From NCBI GenBank assembly GCA_033819885.1, contig JAQYUZ010000027.1:160273-224272 (forward strand): a DNA stretch of 64,000 nucleotides. The letters run 5' to 3'. This stretch comes from Microbotryomycetes sp. JL201. Taxonomy: Eukaryota; Basidiomycota; Microbotryomycetes. This document shows, in pieces, positions 31,341 through 46,280 of the stretch; position 1 is the stretch's first letter; every line of letters starts with the position of its first letter. A program made the position numbers and the translations under genes. Below the pieces are notes generated by a model that worked only from the letters and a program-made list of their open reading frames with translations, made no database searches and was not told the origin of the DNA.

Positions 31341-34300
31341 TTACGAAGTCGTATATTTGAGCGGATTGTGACCAAAGATTTGATTAAAACGACGTATGCA
31401 GTTTGTTCGCGTTGCCATATGTCCTGGTCTCGACCAGAGTCCGGCATTGTTCTGGCTGACGATTGGTGCAGCCCACGCGTCTATGACTGCAGAGACAATA
31501 TGCAGAGACAATATGATCAAATTTGATAGTTTGTTATTGAGCAGATCACTTACCAATCGGGCCGCGTCTGGTCTCGTTAGCCACGACATAGTTCATGAGA
31601 ATATCTTCACAATTCATACGTTGATCGACTATGCCCAGTACGTCTGGCGGCAGGTCGAGTGAGTATTTTCGGAGGTATTTGCGGTGAAAGATGATGCCGG
31701 ATCTGCAGAAATGTACACATCAGCGCGCTGCTGCCAAAGCACTTGGGAGTGGCCAGTATACGTTAGAACAAGAGAATAGAACGGTCTCAATGTGCCCATG
31801 CGCTCAGGCGACAGGTAAGTCGCGGAATAGTAGGTGCGCTCTTCTCCATGGAACTCGCGAGTGATCTGTAGCAAGTAAGACATGATAATTACTCGGGTGG
31901 ATTGGTGTGACATGATGATTACTCGGGTGGATTGGTGTGAACTCACATGGTTCCGACCCTGATGCGAAAAGCCAACGAGGCTGTCCCAGAAATGGCCACG
32001 CCATGTGTCAATTCCGTATCGCAAGTGTTCGTGCGGCATATCCCAGTCTGGAGTGGTACAGCATAAGCAGTGAGTCAAAGCTTGAAAAGCAACGCGGCTT
32101 GCCGTCGTCCTGAGAATCGGGTAGTACCCAAGTAAGGTCAGCGAAATTCTGCCCGAGCAGGCTCCATGAAACTGACCATCTGAACCACACAATCATACTT
32201 GATTGCAGGCCAGGGAAAAAAGCGATTGTTCAAACTGTCTTTCGTCATCTTGACGATTTCGACAGGTACGGCCAAGTTCTGAAAGTTGGTCTGGGTGGGA
32301 AGGGGCTCGTCCAGCTTGCTCCACAAGATCAGTATCTGGCCAAGACGATCATCGAGTGCCTGGTAATAAGCCACTCGATCCATGTATGTTTGAGTCCGGC
32401 TAAAAACTGGCATGATAAGCGTGCATTTATCGAAAGTCTTCACGAGAGTAGTTCCGGACGGCAAGGCATCGATGTCTTCCACGACGGCGTCATGCAATGT
32501 AAGGACTCGTAGCGATGCTAGCGAGGGGTATTTCTGTAGTTTGGTAAAGTCGGCCGATCTTGGAAGCAAAGGCACAGTGAACTTTGCCTCAATGACCTTG
32601 CGGCCGGCAACGTTAGAGACTTTGTCGTTTGTACCGACTTCGACATGATTCGTTCTACCGGAATGCAGTCAGCGGGTGCAAGGGCACAGAGAAGACTTAT
32701 CGGACTCGCGAATAGGAGTAGCCGCTTGGCAGGTTAGGGTATATCAGGTAGCTTCCCGTCTCCACAAGCCACCGTAGATAGTATTCTGAGAAGGCACATT
32801 TGTTAGCCATTATTTTCAGAACCCTCTGGTAACTTGCTCTTCCAACTCTGCAGAGATGAATCAATGTAAGCCTTCTATATCAAAGCTCGACTGTATATGG
32901 TCTCTGGTAGCTCATCACTCACGTTGACGAAAGGCCAGCGATTTGTCATGCTGTGTGGTACAAGCGGGTCTACATCTGCCGGAAATGCATGGCACCATTC
33001 CAAGAAATGTGTCCAAGCTTTAGGCAGCAAAACTGCGCCCCAGCTCTGCGGGTGCTGATATGCAAACGGGACGGGTGGTCCCCGTGCTGCAAGATCGCTG
33101 AAATTTTCGAGGACCTCATTATATCGAGGATTGTACAGCGATATCCCAGCAAGACGTGCATCGGCGTGGTCTCGGTAAACGTAGCTGCGGACCATATTCT
33201 CTGCATACCGCAAAAAGTATGGCGAGACCTCGATGTCGTCCTCCTGCGATGGACCCCGATCAGTGTGTGCAGACTGACGATAATGCAACAATAACTCACC
33301 AATAGTATAGCAAACTCATGTGAACTCCGAGGTTCCCAGCTTGCTAGGACAGCCTGGCGCAAGCCAAGAGGCCGGTTGCGCCATTTGACGCTGACGCTCT
33401 TGAACGACTCAGAGTGATGTGCCCACTCGGAGATGTACTTTTCGTAAGCTTCAACGTCTCTCGAAGTCCTTTCTGGATCCGCATCAACCTGTATATCCAC
33501 TAGTACTGTAGAGGTGATGGGGCTCGCTGCCCTCACCGACTCGCACAGACGACGAAAGCTCCAGAACCGGTTCTTGGTGAGGATGGTGATTCTAAAAACG
33601 GCATTGTTAGGTGTCGTGTTATCGTTGTGAGAGTTGACGCGTCTTGCGAGACGAATAGGGGGCGCGTTCTTGATCAGCCGGGTTCGACTGAGAGATGAGT
33701 GGCGCAAGTCGTAAAACCGGTCGACACGATCAAGGATCCAATCGACGCTGTAGTCAGAACCCTTCCAGACCTTCGGTTCGGCAATGTCTGCTTTTGTGAG
33801 CTCTCTGCCCCACCGCTGCTGGGGATGGTGCATGCCCGATCTCAGGAATGCTTGGTACGCATCGTTGAGCGGGTACTCGTACGGATGGCGACTAGCGGGT
33901 ACATAGGCGAGACCATCCTTGATGACTGCTCCACCTTGTGCTACATTGTCCATGTTGATTGTATTGTTGTATCGGAGGGTATTAATTCGAATCGCATGTT
34001 CTCGAAAGACCATGGGGCCGAACATCTGCAGCGCTCGAACGAGTCAACATCAAAAGCCTCCCGACCGGAGAAAAATCTGGATCACTTGGAGAAAATGAGC
34101 ACCAAGTGTCCATTTGCCTGTAAAACCGCCTTCTCCTCGTGGAGACATGGGCTGCGCCAAATTATCGTCAGCGCAAAAGCTCAAGCCAGCGTGCTCAGGC
34201 CGTACGAAGAACAGGGGCAGCACACTGTGGTGATATAACACCATTCCATTATCAAACCCGGTTAAAGGAGCTACCTCTTTCGTCGCGAATGCGGCTTTGA

Positions 34301-34881
34301 GCTCTTTCATACCGTCAAATCGCACGTCTCCGACGTCCCAAGGAAAGCCCGCGATAGCAGGATAATAGCGCGAAATGATTCGGACAAGTTCTTTTGCGTG
34401 GTCGCGATGTTTCGCTTTAGAGCCTGTGTAAAAGCGAAGATCGTCGTCGTGTGCTGGATCGGCCTGTCAGTCAGTGCCCGGTCACTGAAAGCATTGTCCC
34501 GCTGAACTTACTGAAAATGTAATCGCATCGATGCGATCGAGTCACTGCCTGCACAGCTTCCCACAAGCCATCGGTAAATGGCAAAGCTTGCTCATGTGCT
34601 TGGGGCTCGAGCACAATGAATGGGGCTTCAACTGCACGAGTAGCCCGCGAATGCGGCCTGTCGTGCTCGCCCCACACGTAGAATGCCGACGGAAATCTGC
34701 CATGCCAGTGGGTATATACCTCGGCTGCCTTGGCGTACGTCTCTGCGTTCCCGACCAAACAGATCTCGACCGTGCGCGACAAATCCGACTGCAGCGGCGG
34801 CCACTTGTAAAAGAGTGTCAGGATAATAGCAAGAGTGGTTGCGATTGGCTTCCATCGCCGGCGCCTTGTCACACGAGGCAT
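31341..34881 (-). CDS. Multi-module glycosyltransferase ending in an exostosin-like GT64 domain
   Basis: A ~970-residue type II protein built from about 13 exons. ATG 34881 (complement) starts a basic tail and anchor (IATTLAIILTLFYKWP). Module 1 (first ~330 residues) has DYIFTHDDDLRFYTG, GFPWDVGDVRF and FGPMVFREHAIRINTLRYNN, and matches no family I can name. Module 2 begins RITILTKNRFWSFRRLCESV and carries FAILLEDDIEVSPYFLRYAE, like GNT-I/GT2 enzymes. Module 3 is GT64: TLIMPVFSRTQTYMDRV, VVQM-DDD-WDMP, FYSLVLTSGIIFHRKYL, NCEDILMNYVVANET, and after the last intron SRPGHMATRTNCIRRFNQIFG to TAA 31341. Modules 1 and 2 are linked within one open exon (32970-34025); modules 2 and 3 by in-frame splices. 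Known GT64 enzymes act in heparan sulfate or sphingolipid glycosylation; the substrate here is unknown. It may be regulated with the neighbouring GT43 gene, which is on the same strand upstream. Confidence 0.8.
31881..31940. repeat. 30-bp tandem duplication inside an intron
   Basis: Two copies of a 30-bp unit (31881-31910 and 31911-31940, one mismatch near the start) lie within the intron between GFSHQGRNH and ITREFHGEERT of the GT64 fusion. The intron's GTGAGT donor and CTACAG acceptor flank the copies. Confidence 0.85.
32103..32109 (-). other. Candidate 7-nt microexon encoding the GT64 acidic motif
   Basis: The upstream exon ends VVQM with a GTCAGT donor; the downstream exon starts at 32047 with AC TGG GAT ATG. 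Only by adding GACGACG from 32103-32109 (acceptor CTCAG, donor GC) does the frame become DDDWDMP, the expected GT64 aspartate triad. An alternative 16-nt exon using GTTGCT as donor also keeps frame but gives DDGKPHWD. Confidence 0.65.
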
Positions 34882-35418
34882 CTTAGCGACTTTAGGCGCG
34901 AGCTACGCGTTAGCAGGACCTGCAGTCTTGTCCGCCGCAGAGCGTCCCAATCGGCTCAGCAAGTGCTCGTCAAGGCATTTGGGGTTGTTGCGGGCTTTCT
35001 TGAATGGCTTGCGGGAAGCTTGAGGACAAGGGATGCGAGTTCGAGCACCTCCGGCAACAATGGCGTGCGAATTTGCTAGAATATCAGAAGTTACCTCAAC
35101 TGAACCTAGTTGAGGAGTCGCACAGTATCACAGCTCCGAAAGACGCTCCACCACAAATTGAAACTCGGCGCAAATCGCGTCACGATGTGAATTTCGACAA
35201 CAACAATGAAAGGGCTCATGCATTGTGGTGCTATCAACTAATACATGCCGAGTGCAAGTCAGCACTTGCCAGATTCGCAACAAGTACGTTTCCGCAATCG
35301 CACTGCCAACGCGGTCGATCAACGGTGACTTCCGATTGGAAGTCGCATATTCCCCGCTGTCAAACGTGACAGATGAGATGCGAATGACCATGTCAGGGGC
35401 GGGCTTTTGTGTTAGATC
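34882..35418. other. Intergenic, promoter of the GT64 fusion
   Basis: About 535 bases between the GT64 fusion start and the GT43 stop, both on the minus strand. No gene is supported. Confidence 0.5.
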
Positions 35419-36426
35419 TCATGCAATCCAAGTCGCGCTCGGCAAGTTGTCTTCGGCCGAAGCGAAGCCGCGAACGACCTGTAGACTGCTTGCCGGTTTT
35501 CTGGCGAGTATGGCGCTCGTCACCCAATCCGCGTCGTAGTATGCCGCAACGGCAGATTGCTTTGGGCTGTCGTGCCACACGTGGACCGTCTCCAGAAGGT
35601 GCTTTGACAAGACGAATCGAGCACCTGTGCGCTCTATCAGGCTCAACATGTCCGTCTCGAGAAAGCCGGTCTCTGACTGATGTGAAAATCGAATGTGTGG
35701 CGGAGGGGCGCCTTTGAGCACGCTCGAATGAAAGGCGAAGCCAGCCATGTCAATGTTCCAGCGTCTCCGGCACAGATCACAGCACCAGTGCGATATTCGC
35801 ACCCCCTCATCTTCGTCACCATCCACGTGATCGACAATCACGGGGCCTTCAAAACCGAAATAGCCCAGATTCCCAACAGGAAAGATTGTGAACGAGCTGG
35901 GCGGGATCGTTGCAAGTGTCTCGATCAAAGCACTTTGGATCGTATTGTCGTCGTCCGCAAAATAGATCACTCCTGCCTTGTTGTATTTCTGAATGAAGTC
36001 CAGGGCGAAGTTGCGCTGCTCTATGCCCCTGTGCTCGCCTTGCCGAGACGCCCTGCAAGCCATGTACTTGTGCGGGATTTGAAAGTCCGACAACAGTTGA
36101 GTCACAGCCGGATCAAGCTCATTCGCATCCTCGATGACAAGCCATAAGATGTTCGTGTGCGCTGCGGCAAACGCAAGGGTAAGGGCTTGTCCTAAGCTGA
36201 CTAGCGTCGCGAACCGCGTCAGACGGTCATATGTCTGCACAGATTGGCATGTTCAGCTAAGCAGTGATTTGACGCCGGAGCCAACCGCACGCACGGGAGT
36301 CACGACGAATACGGTTGCTCTTCCCGACGACGCAGTTGGCCGAGTCAGCCTCAAGAAGCCGAAGAAACAAATGGTGATGATCAGCGCTGCAGCGACCGTG
36401 ACCGCGCGCACGGTCACGCGAGCCAT
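35419..36426 (-). CDS. GT43-family glucuronosyltransferase-like enzyme
   Basis: Type II Golgi enzyme of family GT43, known for beta-1,3-glucuronosyl transfer in animal proteoglycan linkers and xylan synthesis in plants. Exon 1 has the anchor (VAAALIITICFFGFL) and ends FVVTP at a GTGCGT donor; a CAG acceptor at 36230 joins it to TYDRLTRFATL, completing the hallmark VTPTY. Then come NILWLVIEDA, RGIEQRNFALDFI (family RN pair), the metal-binding GVIYFADDDNT, FPVGNLGYFGFEGP, WNIDMAGFAFHSSVL and FLETDMLSLIE with the catalytic-type Glu, and VWHDSP. Length is about 315 residues, normal for the family. An upstream in-frame ATG at 36579 would add ~50 residues. GT43 is rarely reported in fungi as far as I know. 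It sits upstream of the GT64 fusion on the same strand, 537 bp apart. Confidence 0.9.
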
Positions 36427-36929
36427 GGTCGCGGCAAGCCTGGACGACAAGCCAAACAAGCGAGGCAGCTCGACGTTTGACGCGACCGTTGATTCCCTGC
36501 TTCGGACACGCGGCTCGAGCTTCCTTCTTTTCAGCCCATAAGTTGTGGATCCTGTCACACGACCCTGTCGCAATTGCACCGGTCAGAAACGTGGAAAGAT
36601 GGAGGCGTTTCCTTCGATTGCGGGCGCGGATAGTTTGTTTCGCAGGTGGCAGAGGGAGGAAACTATACAGGAAAAAAGACAGAAAAGGGTTATTTCAATC
36701 CTTCATAGAGGCGCAATCACGAAGGGCAAAGCCGCCCGCTGGCCCTTTTTAGGCCAGTCGCCGCGTTCACAAGTCTCTGCCAATTCACAAGTTGCTCTGG
36801 AGCAGGCACGCAACCAATGACATTTTGATCGCTCAACTCGAGACTTTCCGCATAAGACAAAGCTGCTATCATTCAACGGCGCCTACGTTACTAAGAAGAG
36901 ACCCTATGTTAGGGTATTTTATCGTTGTC

Positions 36930-37307
36930 ATTGTCTGGGTCCGACCTCGTCACACTGGGCTGAGACGTTGAGTGCAGTGTTCCTTGTTGCTCGCTTGTCT
37001 GGGTCCGACCTCGTCACACTGGGCTGAGACGTTGAGTGCAGTATTCCTTGTTTCGTATTGTCCGCCGGCGAGCATTCCGCCGAGTTGTTCTCGCTGCTGT
37101 TTTGCAGACTGTGTTCCCTGCGAAATCCACCGGTCGCTGACGATGCTGAGAGCACTTGCCGAGGAATCTTGGCCGAGCGCGCCGTAGACTAACATACTAC
37201 GGCTAAGGCGACGAACGGTACTCACCTGCCATTGGCTGCACAGGAACAGGCGCAGGTGCAGACGCAGCAGGCGAATCTGGAGGTCTCAGGTGTTTCACAC
37301 AGCGCAT
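36930..37307 (-). CDS. Possible small gene whose 3' end was tandemly duplicated
   Basis: A two-exon minus-strand model from ATG 37307 (MRCVKHLRPPDSPAAS) with a GTGAGT donor and TTAG acceptor continues as YGALGQDSSASALSIVSDRW and a Gln-rich part (GTQSAKQQREQLGGML), then ALNVSAQCDEVGPRQ. That last segment falls inside the 64-bp tandem duplication; since 64 is not a multiple of three, the second copy is read in another frame and the C-terminus is altered. No family recognised. Confidence 0.3.
36931..37053. repeat. 64-bp tandem duplication, two copies
   Basis: The unit starting TTGTCTGGGTCCGACCTCG occupies 36931-36994 and is repeated at 36995-37053 with a few differences at its far end. The near identity suggests a recent event. 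Confidence 0.9.
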
Positions 37308-38519
37308 CAAATGAACAGACGCAGCTTGCGACGCTCTGCTATAATGCTATGCCTTGAGGTTCGCAGAACATCGGCTGCTTGATGGCCTGGATGCAGGTCC
37401 GTCACTGCTGTCAAGACACTAAAGATAGCTCCCCTATCCGCGCAAATCTTAGGATGGCGGGTCGTAGGCGCTGGAGATCGAGCTGAGAAAGATTCACTGC
37501 CTTGATTGACATACGCCAAAGGCATCGCCGTGCACAAATCTCACATTTTCCAGGAGGGATCAACCTCCTTCTCCTCTCCTCTTTTCCAGACCAATCTACG
37601 CGAGCCTGCCACGAAATATGATTTCTAAGCTACGCCGGCAAGGCCGGCAAAAACGAAGCGAGCTTGTCCCGCGGAATACGGGTGGCTGCGAGGAGCCCAA
37701 CTAGGCTTTCGATAAGAAACGTTAAAGCTCGTGCAAGGCCTGTTTTCTTCGGGCGTATGGCTTCCTCTGCAGCTGGAATAGCTTTGAGTTTGGCCCGCAT
37801 CATACTTCGATGCTTAGTCCTCCCCGTAACCTGGTATTCCCCGTGACCGCCTGCTTTCAGGAGCGTCTACAATACCTGACGCCTCACGGATGGCGTCAAC
37901 TTGTCCGAATGAGGTGTAGACGCAGCAGGCGAAACCCTTGATCTGCATCTATATTCGCCATCCCTTTCTTGTGATTCTTGCATCACGCGACTTTCAGCTC
38001 GCTAAGTCAGCGTGCTATTGCAGACTTTCAGTCAGAGCCAAGACTGGGACTGACGACGACGGGCTGTTCCGATGCTGGGCCGTCGCTGGGCCCTCAAGAC
38101 AACGGCCAAAGCAAGCGCCATCGTACTGGTTGAAGCGGACCTGAGCCGTACTCGTGATCAAAGACGCGTCGCTGACGTCACCACTGCTTGCAAAAAGCTC
38201 GCAGCGAACACCGGCTGTCTATGCTGGTATGCAAGCAGACGATGTGGCTCGTCCAGCAGCAGTAGAGAATTTGCTGCTTGTTGAGCAGGATGAGAGTCAG
38301 GATGTGGGTGATCGCTGGTATTATTGCAAAAGCGGACGTGATCGCGTCTGGAAGAGTACCGCGGATCAGCTGGGTGCGGCTCAGTCCAGCATGGGACGCG
38401 TTACAATACTTCGCCGCTCCCAGCACTGAGACCTTCATCGATCAACAGTTACAATCCCATCTCACGATCCTCTTGATCGGAAGTTTCGTGTGCGGCAGAT
38501 GCGAATCAAACCATGCTGT

Positions 38520-39604
38520 TCAAACCTTTTCGTTGCTCTCCATGGATATTCCGGTCATTTGCATGCCACCGGCATCCTGTGAGCTCGTAGGCAGAGGTGC
38601 ATATGTGCCCTGCGCTTTCTCCTGTGCTTTGCTGTAAGAGTACACCCCGGTCCCGCCGATGATGAATATGGTTGATACCCAGCGATGGAATGGCATTGCT
38701 TCGTGAAAAGCAACCGACGCGAGCAATGATTGCACCACGCCGCGAGTAGCGGTAACGACCGTGTGTGTGACTGGCGACGTCATCTTGACCTGCATCCATG
38801 TAGCAAATGACAGGGCGAGAGCGACAAATGCACAAATGACGGCGTTTGTGATGAACAAGTGTTGCTTGTCGAGCGACGCGGCGTGCCACGATTCGGCTTC
38901 GAAGATGTAAACTAGTGGCGCGTACACAACGGCAGCCAGCGCGTTCGACATGTAGATCAATTGGAGCATATGTAAGTCGTTGCCTGCCGAGTATTGTTTG
39001 AGCACGACTGTTTCGACCGCTGTCGTGAACGAGGACCACACGCCCAGCGCGATTCCCCAATTGAGTGAAAGCGCCTTTTCTAGGTCGACCCAGATACCAA
39101 ACACGAAGCCAACAACGACAAGGGTGATACCGGCGATCGTCAATGGTGCGAAACGCGTGTTGGGTAGGAAATACAGCGACAAGATGACTGTGAACGGCAG
39201 CAAGAGGCCCCTCGCGGTCTGATAGAACGCGGCGTCGACGTTGGCCAGGCAAGCCGTTTTGCTTAGAGCGCCCAATATCCTTGTCAAGCCGAGCGGCAGA
39301 AAAGTCCGCCACACCTGCAGAGTGTGCGGGGGTGAGATTTGGTTGCAACGTCCCGAGAGCTGACACTAACCACGAGCGGCTTGCTGATCGAGATTGATGC
39401 GGCAGGATATGCTTTAGCCACAATGAGCAAGATAACCAGGCTGACAAGCGACTGGATCCACAGACTGGCAAGGCTGAGCTTGAGGACGCGTAGGACGGCC
39501 TTGGAAGCGAGCGTGAACCCGATTGCGAGCGTCGAGTGTGTCAGCACGATCGCCATAATGTGCGACGTTGCAGTTTGCGCCACAGGCGCCGGTGACGGTG
39601 CCAT
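38520..39604 (-). CDS. Nucleotide-sugar transporter, GDP-fucose type (SLC35C-like)
   Basis: Golgi nucleotide-sugar/TPT family transporter of about 340 residues. ATG 39604 (complement) leads to helices TLAIGFTLASKAVLRVL and LVSLVILLIVAKAYP; a GTTAGT donor and CTGCAG acceptor join PLV to VWRTFLPLGLTRILGALSKT. Then ANVDAAFYQTARGLLLPFTV matches the conserved segment of GDP-fucose transporters (V-x-FY-x-x-ARxLxxPF). Later helices: LTIAGITLVVVGFVFGIWVD, LHMLQLIYMSNALAAVVYAP, and SPVTHTVVTATRGVVQSLLA. The tail is polar and ends at TGA 38520. The substrate call (GDP-fucose) rests on that central segment and on two fucosyltransferase-like genes nearby. It is divergent from pyruvyltransferase B, whose ATG lies 233 bp away. 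Confidence 0.8.
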
Positions 39605-39836
39605 CTTGCGGCAGGAAAGCGCGCTCCCGCGTGCGGGAACCCGTTTTCGAGTGTCGATCGATAAAGCGCGCCCGTTCTAATTTATCGTGCACAAGTAATA
39701 ACCCACGCATTCTATGCCGAAAGTCTGTTATCCATCTTGTCGATTTACGAGTGCTGAATAAACCTACAATGGCCGAGCTCTGTCCAAAGCAAAGACTTGA
39801 ACGCGCTTGCATGCCCCGAGCTTTCCACTACTACTT

Positions 39837-41273
39837 ATGTTCGGACGGAGAGCCTGGTACGCGCTCCTAGGTCTCGTTGCGCTGCTGCTGATCGTCTGCA
39901 CGACACCGCGTTCACGGGCGAGGCTTCTGTCGTCGTCACCGGACTTCCTCGCGTCAAGTGCAGCTGTGCACGCTGCTGGTGCATCCTCGTTCACCGTCTC
40001 GAACGCGGCCAGAGACGCGTGCGCGCAGGTTATCGATCGACAACGAAGACATTTGTTCGGAGTATTCTCGCAAGTCTTTGACGGTGTACATAACATTGCT
40101 CTAATATCGATGCCAGACCATGAGAACAAGTGCGTCCGACTTTATTTCTTTCAACTCCGCGCTGAGGGGAACCTGGCAGGGGAGACTCTGTCATTTTCGT
40201 AGCAGAGCAACTCGTATTGGCCAGCCTCGGCATCAACATCCGATATGTGTGTGGAGTCAAGGACTATGACTTCGAGGCCTTGAGAGAAGTCGTTGAGGAG
40301 CACGGCAAAGACCGCTTCGCCATCGTCTTTCATGGCGGCGGCAACTTTGGCGACTTGTACGGAAGAGAACACGAGCTGAAACTGTCAGTAATGAACTCGT
40401 TCCCGCATGTGAGTTGGACACGCCTTCTTCCCAGCGTAGCGACACTAACGAGGTTCTTCAAAGGTCCGCATGCACGTCTTCCCTCAGTCCATCAAATTCA
40501 GAGAGGACGAGCAGGTACAGCACACGCGCAATGTCCTATCTGCATTGACACACCCTCGCAACTCGATCGCCGTCAGGGACGACCAGAGCTACGATTTTGC
40601 GCGGCGACACTTTGATTTGCCCAATTTGCGCATCGACAAGACGCCAGATATTGTGTTTTTTATGGGTGAGCGACCAGAGCTGAGAGACTCGTTGAGGCCT
40701 CCAACGCCAAAAGACATCCTGTTTTTCAGACGGCGGGACGTCGAAAAGTCTGATTGGGCTTGGGCCGGAGGCGCAGAGAAAGCCGATTTCCCGAAGACTT
40801 TCGTGCAGAGTCTTGTTCAGGCAGTCTCTCGCCACAAGAAGTCTACACTCTCTTTCGATGCAGGCGATTGGATTGATTGGGATTTGACGGACGAAGAGCG
40901 ACGAGGGGGCCACATTCAGTTCCGAGCATGGCAGCGCTTCATGACGGGCGCGCGGTGGCTCAGCTCGGCGGACTTCATTGTCCTCGATCGGCTGCATGGT
41001 GAGCTTGAGGCTGAAACAGAAGGCAGCATATGGCTGAGGGGCCACTCGATTTGTCTTGCAGGTCACATCGTCTCGCTTCTTCTCGGCATACCGCACGTGG
41101 CAATTGACAACTCTATCGGCAAATTGTCAGACTATTACTCGACCTGGACGAAAGACTGTCCACTCGCAACACTCGTGATCCCAGATCCGAATCGGCCTCA
41201 AGACACAGCGAAGAAAGTCACAGACGCATACAGGCACTGGGTCGAGCAGGGTCATCTTCAGAGGACGTCTTGA
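39837..41273 (+). CDS. Polysaccharide pyruvyltransferase family protein B, type II membrane
   Basis: Paralogue of the gene at 27849-29235. ATG 39837 starts MFGRRAWYALLGLVALLLI, a signal anchor; the longer upstream frame begins with TTG and is not used. Conserved blocks: NIALISMPDHENK, then after an intron GDSVIFVAEQLVLASLGINI, FHGGGNFGDLYGREHELK, MHVFPQSIKFREDE, SIAVRDDQSYDFA, FRRRDVEKSDWAWAGG, IVLDRLHG, HIVSLLLGIPHVAIDN and GKLSDYYSTWTKDCPLAT, ending at TGA 41273. It shares two intron positions with copy A and has one more, 40409-40463, before RMHVFPQS. Predicted to add a pyruvate ketal to a terminal sugar of a surface glycan in the Golgi. Confidence 0.9.
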
Positions 41274-41511
41274 GAAAGCTCATGCATATCTTTACTTCTT
41301 TGTCGAATATCCTACCTTGTGGCCTGTGCACCGCCTCTGCCAAGCTCGTAGCACAGGGAGATGAGAGCAGCGGACTTCTCGCACATCCTGGTATGGACTG
41401 ACTTGAAATCACACGCGCGCCTCTCGTCGAAGTAGAACACGTCGTGAGAAACCTCGTGGCTGGAGTGCTGCGCGCGCTCCCTCCGCTGTTCTGCCATTTG
41501 CCTCAATCACC

Positions 41512-45984
<4,473 letters not shown>

Positions 45985-46280
45985 TCCATTGTCTTTTCTC
46001 TCCTTCGGACGTGCCGGGTATGTGTTCGAGACGTTGATGCACATTGAAATGTAGCGATTTACATACGTGAATGTTGAACGACTCAAGAGCTTCGAGATCT
46101 TCAGCGCCGGCCTTCGGCTGGCGTCTCTGTCCGACGCTGTTACGATCACCTTTGTCGGCTCCTTCAGTGTTGAGAAGGATTTCGTCACTGCATCGTCGAA
46201 GCGTCTCCTATCGTGTGACTCGGCCCGTTTGCCGCGCACGTCAGTAGCGCAGTCGCCGTCTACTGACGCCATCGCCCACC
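45985..46280. other. Intergenic, PKC1 3' end and IGO1 promoter
   Basis: About 295 bases. No gene seen. Confidence 0.5.

Larger units (their letters stand above)
36427..38519. other. 2.1-kb region without a firm gene
   Basis: Between the GT43 start and the 3' end of the transporter. It carries a 64-bp tandem duplication (36931-37053), a 22-bp near-repeat at 37254-37275 and 37912-37933, and a possible small minus-strand gene near 36930-37307. Other frames are short and unconvincing on both strands. Confidence 0.5.
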
